Assembly: GCA_903643055.1 (NCBI GenBank)
Contig: CAHJWV010000238.1
Coordinates: forward strand, 1-9,547
DNA length: 9,547 nucleotides
Direction: 5' to 3'
From: Burkholderiales bacterium
GTDB taxonomy: Bacteria > Pseudomonadota > Gammaproteobacteria > Burkholderiales > Burkholderiaceae
Shown: in pieces, positions 5,825 through 9,547 of the stretch
Position numbering within the stretch: the stretch's first letter is position 1
How the letters are laid out: the number at the start of each line of letters is the position of its first letter
Position numbers and translations under genes: made by a program
Notes under the pieces: model-generated
The model's input: the letters and a program-made list of their open reading frames with translations, nothing else
Databases searched by the model: none
What the model was told of the DNA's origin: nothing

Positions 5825-8800
5825 GGTCAGGCCGCATGCAAGTTCCCTTTGAATCACCGCTGGGCCCGTCGGCCGCTGTCTCCCGACTGAGCCTGAACCG
5901 GCTGATTGCGAAGCTGTTGTTCGGCCTGGGCGGCGGCATCTCTCTCGCTTGCGCACTGGCCTATTCGCTGGTGCCGCTGCAGTTGCAGCCGGGCATGCGA
6001 ACGCTGCTGATCGTCGGCTGCCTGCTGCTGGCGCTCGTGTTTGCCGCGGCCATCCATCTGCTGCGTCGCTCGCCTTTGCATAACGTCGTGCTGGTGGTGG
6101 GCTGGGGCAGTGCGCTGATGACGGTGCTGACCGCCATTGGCCTCGGTGAGGGCATGCACAACCTGAGCCTGGGTTACCTCGGTCTGACGGTGTGCCTGGT
6201 CACGGTCGTCACGAGCCTGCGCGCTGGCAGCAGCCTGGCTGCGGGTTGCGCAGTATCGATTGCTGCGATGGCTTGGGCCGAAGCCGGTGGGCTGCTGCCG
6301 GGCACCGAAGCCGTGGCGCAAAACCCCGAACTGCTGAACCTGATCACCCATGCGCTGATCCTGACCGGCGCGGTGGCCGCCGGCGCGATGATCTCGCGCA
6401 TGCTCAGCCATGCGATGCATGACACCGAAGAGCGCGAGCAGCGTTTCCGTTCGCTGCTGATGATCGCCGCCGACTGGTACTGGGAGCTCGACGCCGAGTT
6501 GCGTTTCAGCCGCGTGGCCGACAACCTGCTGAAAGGCTCGCATCACGCGGCCGACGACCGCATCGGCCTGCGCCCCTGGGAAGTGCCGGGCCTGGTGGCC
6601 GACGAGTTGAAGCTGGCCCAGCACCGCGCCGAACTCGAAGCCCGCCGCCCATTCAGCGGCCTGCTGATCCAGCGCACCGGCAACGCCGGTGAATTGCGCC
6701 ACTTCAGCGTCAGCGGCCGGCCACGCTTTGATGCCGATGAGCACTTCATCGGCTACTGGGGCGTGGCTCGCGATGTCACGGCCGAGATTCAGGCCCGCGA
6801 AGCCGAACGCGCCAGCGAGCAGCGCTATCGACAGCTTTTCGCGCTGACGCCGATGCCCTTGCTGCTGCAGCGCCACGGCCATGTGCTGCTCGCCAACGAG
6901 GCTGCGGCCAAGCTGTTCGGCTTTGCATCGGCTGTGTCGATGACGGGCTTCGATCTGACGCAGCTGTATCCGCTCGGGCCGTCACGCCAGCAGTTGCAGC
7001 TGCGGCTCGGCGAGCTGGAGAAGCTGCCGGTCGGCGGCTCGGTCGGGCCGGTCGAATTCCAGGTGCTGTCGATGAACCGCCAGCTGCGCACCGTGCAGAC
7101 CACCAGCGTGCGCGTGACCGCCAGCGATGGGGCGGCGACGCTTTCGCTCTATCACGACGTCACCGGCCGCATGGCCACCGAGACCGCGCTGCGCCGCTCG
7201 GAGCTGATGCTGACGCACGTGTTCGCCACCAGCCCCGACTTCATCACGCTGGCCGAAATGAAGACGGGCCGCTACGAACTGGTCAACGACGGCTTCACGC
7301 GGGCGCTGGGCTACAGCGCGGAAGAGGTCGTCGGCCGCAGCGTGTTCGAGCTCGGCATCTGGCATCGCCCGGCCGAGCGCGCGAAGCTCGTGGAAGCGCT
7401 GACGCGCCGTGGCGGCGTCAGCGAGCTCGAAACCATCTTCATCCACAAATCGGGCAAGCCGGTGTCGGTGTTGATCTCGGCCGGCACCTTCATCATGGAC
7501 GGGCGCGACTACCTGGTGATCAACGGCCGCGACATCACCGAAAGCCAGCGTGCGCGGCTCGAACATCAGGCCATTTTGAAGAATGCGTCGATCGGTATCG
7601 CACTCAGCCGCGACCGCCGCTTCATGCAGGCTAACCCGGCCTTCGAGCGCATGTTCGGTTGGGGTGCGGGCGAGCTGATCGGCCAGCCGGGCAGCGTCGT
7701 CTGGACCGACGATGCGATCTACGACGAGATGAAGCGGGTGGCCGGCCCGCTGCTGGCGCAAGGCCAGCAGGTCGAGATGGAGCGGCAGATGACGCGACGC
7801 GATGGCACGAGCTTTTGGTGCCGCGTGATCGCCAACGTGGTCGATCAAAGCCTGCCGAACCACGGCGGCACGATCTGGATTGCCGAAGACATCACCGAGC
7901 GGCGACAGATCGAACAAGCGTTGGCCAACGCACGCGACGTGGCCGAAGCCGCCAACCGCGCCAAGAGCGCCTTCCTCGCCAACACCAGCCACGAGATCCG
8001 CACGCCGCTCAACGGCTTGCAGGGCCTGGCGAGCCTGGCATTGCAGCCCGAGCTGGACGAGCCGCGTCGCATGCAATACCTGCGTCAGATCCAGGACAGC
8101 GCGCAAAGCCTGACCGGCATCATTTCCGACATCCTAGACCTGGCGAAGATCGAAGCCGGCAAGTTCAGCATCGAAGACGTGGCCTTCGACCTGCATGCCT
8201 TGCTGCAGACGGTGCATCACGCCTATCAGGCGCTGGCGCAAGCCCATGCGCTCGATTTGCGGCTGAGTGTGACGCCCCAGGTGCCGCAGACGGTGCGCGG
8301 TGACCCGGTCCGGGTGCGGCAGATCCTCAGCAACTTCATCACCAACGGTCTGAAGTTCACGGTGCGCGGCCATGTGCATGTCGATGTTTCGTTAGACGCC
8401 GCTGGGCAGGTGCTGTTCTCCGTCAGCGACACCGGCCTCGGCATTGATGCCTCGGTGCAGCAAAAGCTGTTTCAGCCTTTCGTGCAGGCCGATGACTCGA
8501 TCACCCGGCGCTATGGCGGCACCGGCCTGGGCCTGTCGATCTGCAAGCAGCTGGCGCAGATGATGGGCGGCAGCGTCGGCCTGGAAAGCACGCCGGGCCA
8601 TGGCAGCCGCTTCTGGACCGCGCTGCCACTGCCAGCGGCTGAAGCGCGCATGGTCAACATCAACACCGAAGCCCAAGACATCGCCTGGCTGACCGGCCTG
8701 CGGGTGCTGCTGGTCGAAGACAACCCTGTCAACATGATGATCGGCGTGGCGCTGCTGGAGCGCTGGGGCGTCGAGGTCGTGCAGGCCTCTGACGGTGAGG

Positions 8801-9075
8801 AAGGCGTGCTGGCCGTTGAAGAAGCCATCGAGCACCAGCGCCCGTTCGACGCCGTGCTGATGGACGTACAGATGCCCCGCCTGAGCGGCCATGCCGCCGC
8901 GCGCCGGTTGCGCCAGCACCATTCGGCGCAGACGCTGCCGATCATCGCGTTGACCGCTGCGGCGCTGGTCTCCGAGCGCGAAGAAGCGCTGGCCGCCGGC
9001 ATGAACGACTTCCTGACCAAACCGATTGATGCGCAGAAGCTGCGCCATGCGCTGATCAAGGCCGTGACGGCCTGA
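5821..9075 (+). CDS. Hybrid sensor histidine kinase, 6 TM, four PAS, receiver
   Basis: Inner-membrane sensor of 1084 residues. About six hydrophobic segments fill residues 28-195 (near 29-51, 60-81, 87-108, 113-133, 138-158, 172-195), with no large periplasmic loop. Four PAS-like modules follow at about 204-325, 333-455, 460-578 and 583-695; several end in the typical D-(V/I)-T motif. The kinase core has the H box [10 protein letters not shown] with phospho-accepting His724, the N box [10 protein letters not shown], the G1 box SDTGLGID (869-876) and the G2 box GGTGLGLSI (899-907). A C-terminal receiver (about 959-1084) has the acidic pair E966/D967, phospho-acceptor D1015 in LMDVQMP, T1045 and K1067. 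All key residues are present, so it should be active. It has no HPt domain, so onward transfer needs a separate HPt protein. No response regulator is adjacent. An alternative start is the ATG at 5836. The ligand is unknown. Confidence 0.94.
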   Translation: MWSGRMQVPFESPLGPSAAVSRLSLNRLIAKLLFGLGGGISLACALAYSLVPLQLQPGMRTLLIVGCLLLALVFAAAIHLLRRSPLHNVVLVVGWGSALMTVLTAIGLGEGMHNLSLGYLGLTVCLVTVVTSLRAGSSLAAGCAVSIAAMAWAEAGGLLPGTEAVAQNPELLNLITHALILTGAVAAGAMISRMLSHAMHDTEEREQRFRSLLMIAADWYWELDAELRFSRVADNLLKGSHHAADDRIGLRPWEVPGLVADELKLAQHRAELEARRPFSGLLIQRTGNAGELRHFSVSGRPRFDADEHFIGYWGVARDVTAEIQAREAERASEQRYRQLFALTPMPLLLQRHGHVLLANEAAAKLFGFASAVSMTGFDLTQLYPLGPSRQQLQLRLGELEKLPVGGSVGPVEFQVLSMNRQLRTVQTTSVRVTASDGAATLSLYHDVTGRMATETALRRSELMLTHVFATSPDFITLAEMKTGRYELVNDGFTRALGYSAEEVVGRSVFELGIWHRPAERAKLVEALTRRGGVSELETIFIHKSGKPVSVLISAGTFIMDGRDYLVINGRDITESQRARLEHQAILKNASIGIALSRDRRFMQANPAFERMFGWGAGELIGQPGSVVWTDDAIYDEMKRVAGPLLAQGQQVEMERQMTRRDGTSFWCRVIANVVDQSLPNHGGTIWIAEDITERRQIEQALANARDVAEAANRAKSAFLANTSHEIRTPLNGLQGLASLALQPELDEPRRMQYLRQIQDSAQSLTGIISDILDLAKIEAGKFSIEDVAFDLHALLQTVHHAYQALAQAHALDLRLSVTPQVPQTVRGDPVRVRQILSNFITNGLKFTVRGHVHVDVSLDAAGQVLFSVSDTGLGIDASVQQKLFQPFVQADDSITRRYGGTGLGLSICKQLAQMMGGSVGLESTPGHGSRFWTALPLPAAEARMVNINTEAQDIAWLTGLRVLLVEDNPVNMMIGVALLERWGVEVVQASDGEEGVLAVEEAIEHQRPFDAVLMDVQMPRLSGHAAARRLRQHHSAQTLPIIALTAAALVSEREEALAAGMNDFLTKPIDAQKLRHALIKAVTA

Positions 9076-9084
9076 CACAGTCAT

Positions 9085-9100
9085 CCGCCGGCGGTACCGC
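9085..9100. repeat. Overlapping palindromes between convergent genes
   Basis: CCGCCGGCGG (9085-9094) and GCGGTACCGC (9091-9100) are perfect 10-bp palindromes sharing four bases, and they fill most of the 25-nt gap between the kinase stop and the stop of the minus-strand oxidoreductase. No T run accompanies them. A terminator or chance are both possible. Confidence 0.3.
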
Positions 9101-9547
9101 TCAGACTTGCAGCGGCAGGCTGCGGCAACGGCGCCCGGTCAACACGAACAAGGCATTTGCCACCGCCGGCGCGATCGGCGGCACGCCGGGCTCGCCGACA
9201 CCGCCCGGCGCACGCATGCTGGGCACCAGATGGGTTTCGATGCGCGGCGCATCGGCCAGTTGCATGATCGGGTAGCTCGGGAAGTTGGTCTGCTGCACGA
9301 CACCGCCTTCGATGTCGATGCGCCCATACAGCGCCGCGCTCAGGCCGAAGAAGATCGCGCCTTCCATCTGCTGCGCGACGATGCCGGGATTGATCACGGT
9401 GCCGATGTCGGCAGCGCAGGTCACGCGGTGCACGCGCGGCTTGCCGCCTTCGATCGACACCTCGGCCACCTGCGCCACGATGCTGCCGAAACTTTCATGC
9501 AAAGCCAGGCCGCGCGCATGGCCGGCCGGCAGCGTCTGCCCCCAGCC
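9101..9547 (-). CDS. Molybdopterin-binding aldehyde/isoquinoline oxidoreductase large subunit, partial
   Basis: The C-terminal 148 residues of a xanthine-oxidase-family molybdenum hydroxylase large subunit; the frame stays open to the right edge and the gene continues beyond it. Diagnostic stretches are HESFGSIVAQVAEVS, HRVTCAADIGTVINPGIVAQQMEGAIFFGLSAALYG (in pieces), QQTNFPSYPIMQLADAP and GGVGEPGVPPIAPAVANALF. In the last, the glutamate of GVGEPG (visible residue 119) matches the active-site Glu of the family. The pattern fits the isoquinoline 1-oxidoreductase beta (IorB-like) group, which works with a small two [2Fe-2S] subunit and is usually exported; neither that partner nor any signal is in view. 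A TTG at 9502 is internal, not a start. It is convergent with the kinase, with 25 nt between the stops. Family assignment is strong; substrate is unknown. Confidence 0.9.
   Translation of the reverse strand, partial: GWGQTLPAGHARGLALHESFGSIVAQVAEVSIEGGKPRVHRVTCAADIGTVINPGIVAQQMEGAIFFGLSAALYGRIDIEGGVVQQTNFPSYPIMQLADAPRIETHLVPSMRAPGGVGEPGVPPIAPAVANALFVLTGRRCRSLPLQV

Noticed and set aside
5854..6882. Long minus-strand frame opposite the kinase N-terminus (and a similar one at 6982-8106)
   Set aside because: Both lie entirely antisense to a full-length kinase with intact motifs. Their composition (Q, R, A and H rich) is that of mirror frames in GC-rich coding DNA.

Overview
The window looks like chromosomal DNA from a high-GC betaproteobacterium, probably Burkholderiales. 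The grounds are strong G/C preference at third codon positions, an E. coli-type PurB, a beta-class glutathione transferase with a divergent LysR regulator, a type-2 PyrF, and an isoquinoline-oxidoreductase-like molybdoenzyme. This placement is inferred from protein character; no search was run.

Layout, left to right. (1) The 3' three-quarters of purB (+), cut by the left edge. (2) A 429-nt gap with no convincing gene but several clean inverted repeats, one a perfect 11-bp stem. (3) A secreted beta-propeller 'lactonase-like' protein (+) with a good ribosome binding site. (4) A 303-nt gap holding an (ATGGC)4 repeat and, on the minus strand, what reads as a small membrane-anchored protein gene broken at two simple-sequence tracts. 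(5) A DUF1330 protein (+), convergent with (6) gstA (-), a beta-class glutathione S-transferase. (7) A LysR-type regulator (+), divergent from gstA; the 71-nt space between them carries an ATTG/CAAT half-site array. (8) pyrF (+), whose -10-like hexamer sits so close to the ATG that the mRNA may be leaderless. (9) A 1084-residue hybrid histidine kinase (+) with about six membrane segments, four PAS-like modules, kinase core and receiver. (10) The C-terminal end of a molybdopterin-binding oxidoreductase large subunit (-), running off the right edge.

The genes do not form one pathway. purB and pyrF are separate nucleotide-biosynthesis housekeeping genes. gstA and the LysR gene form a plausible regulator-target pair. 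The kinase has no adjacent response regulator or HPt protein. I found no mobile element, CRISPR array, tRNA or rRNA, and no clear new multi-gene system. The most interesting items are the apparently broken minus-strand gene, the gstA/LysR operator region, the putative leaderless pyrF and the hairpin over the kinase start.
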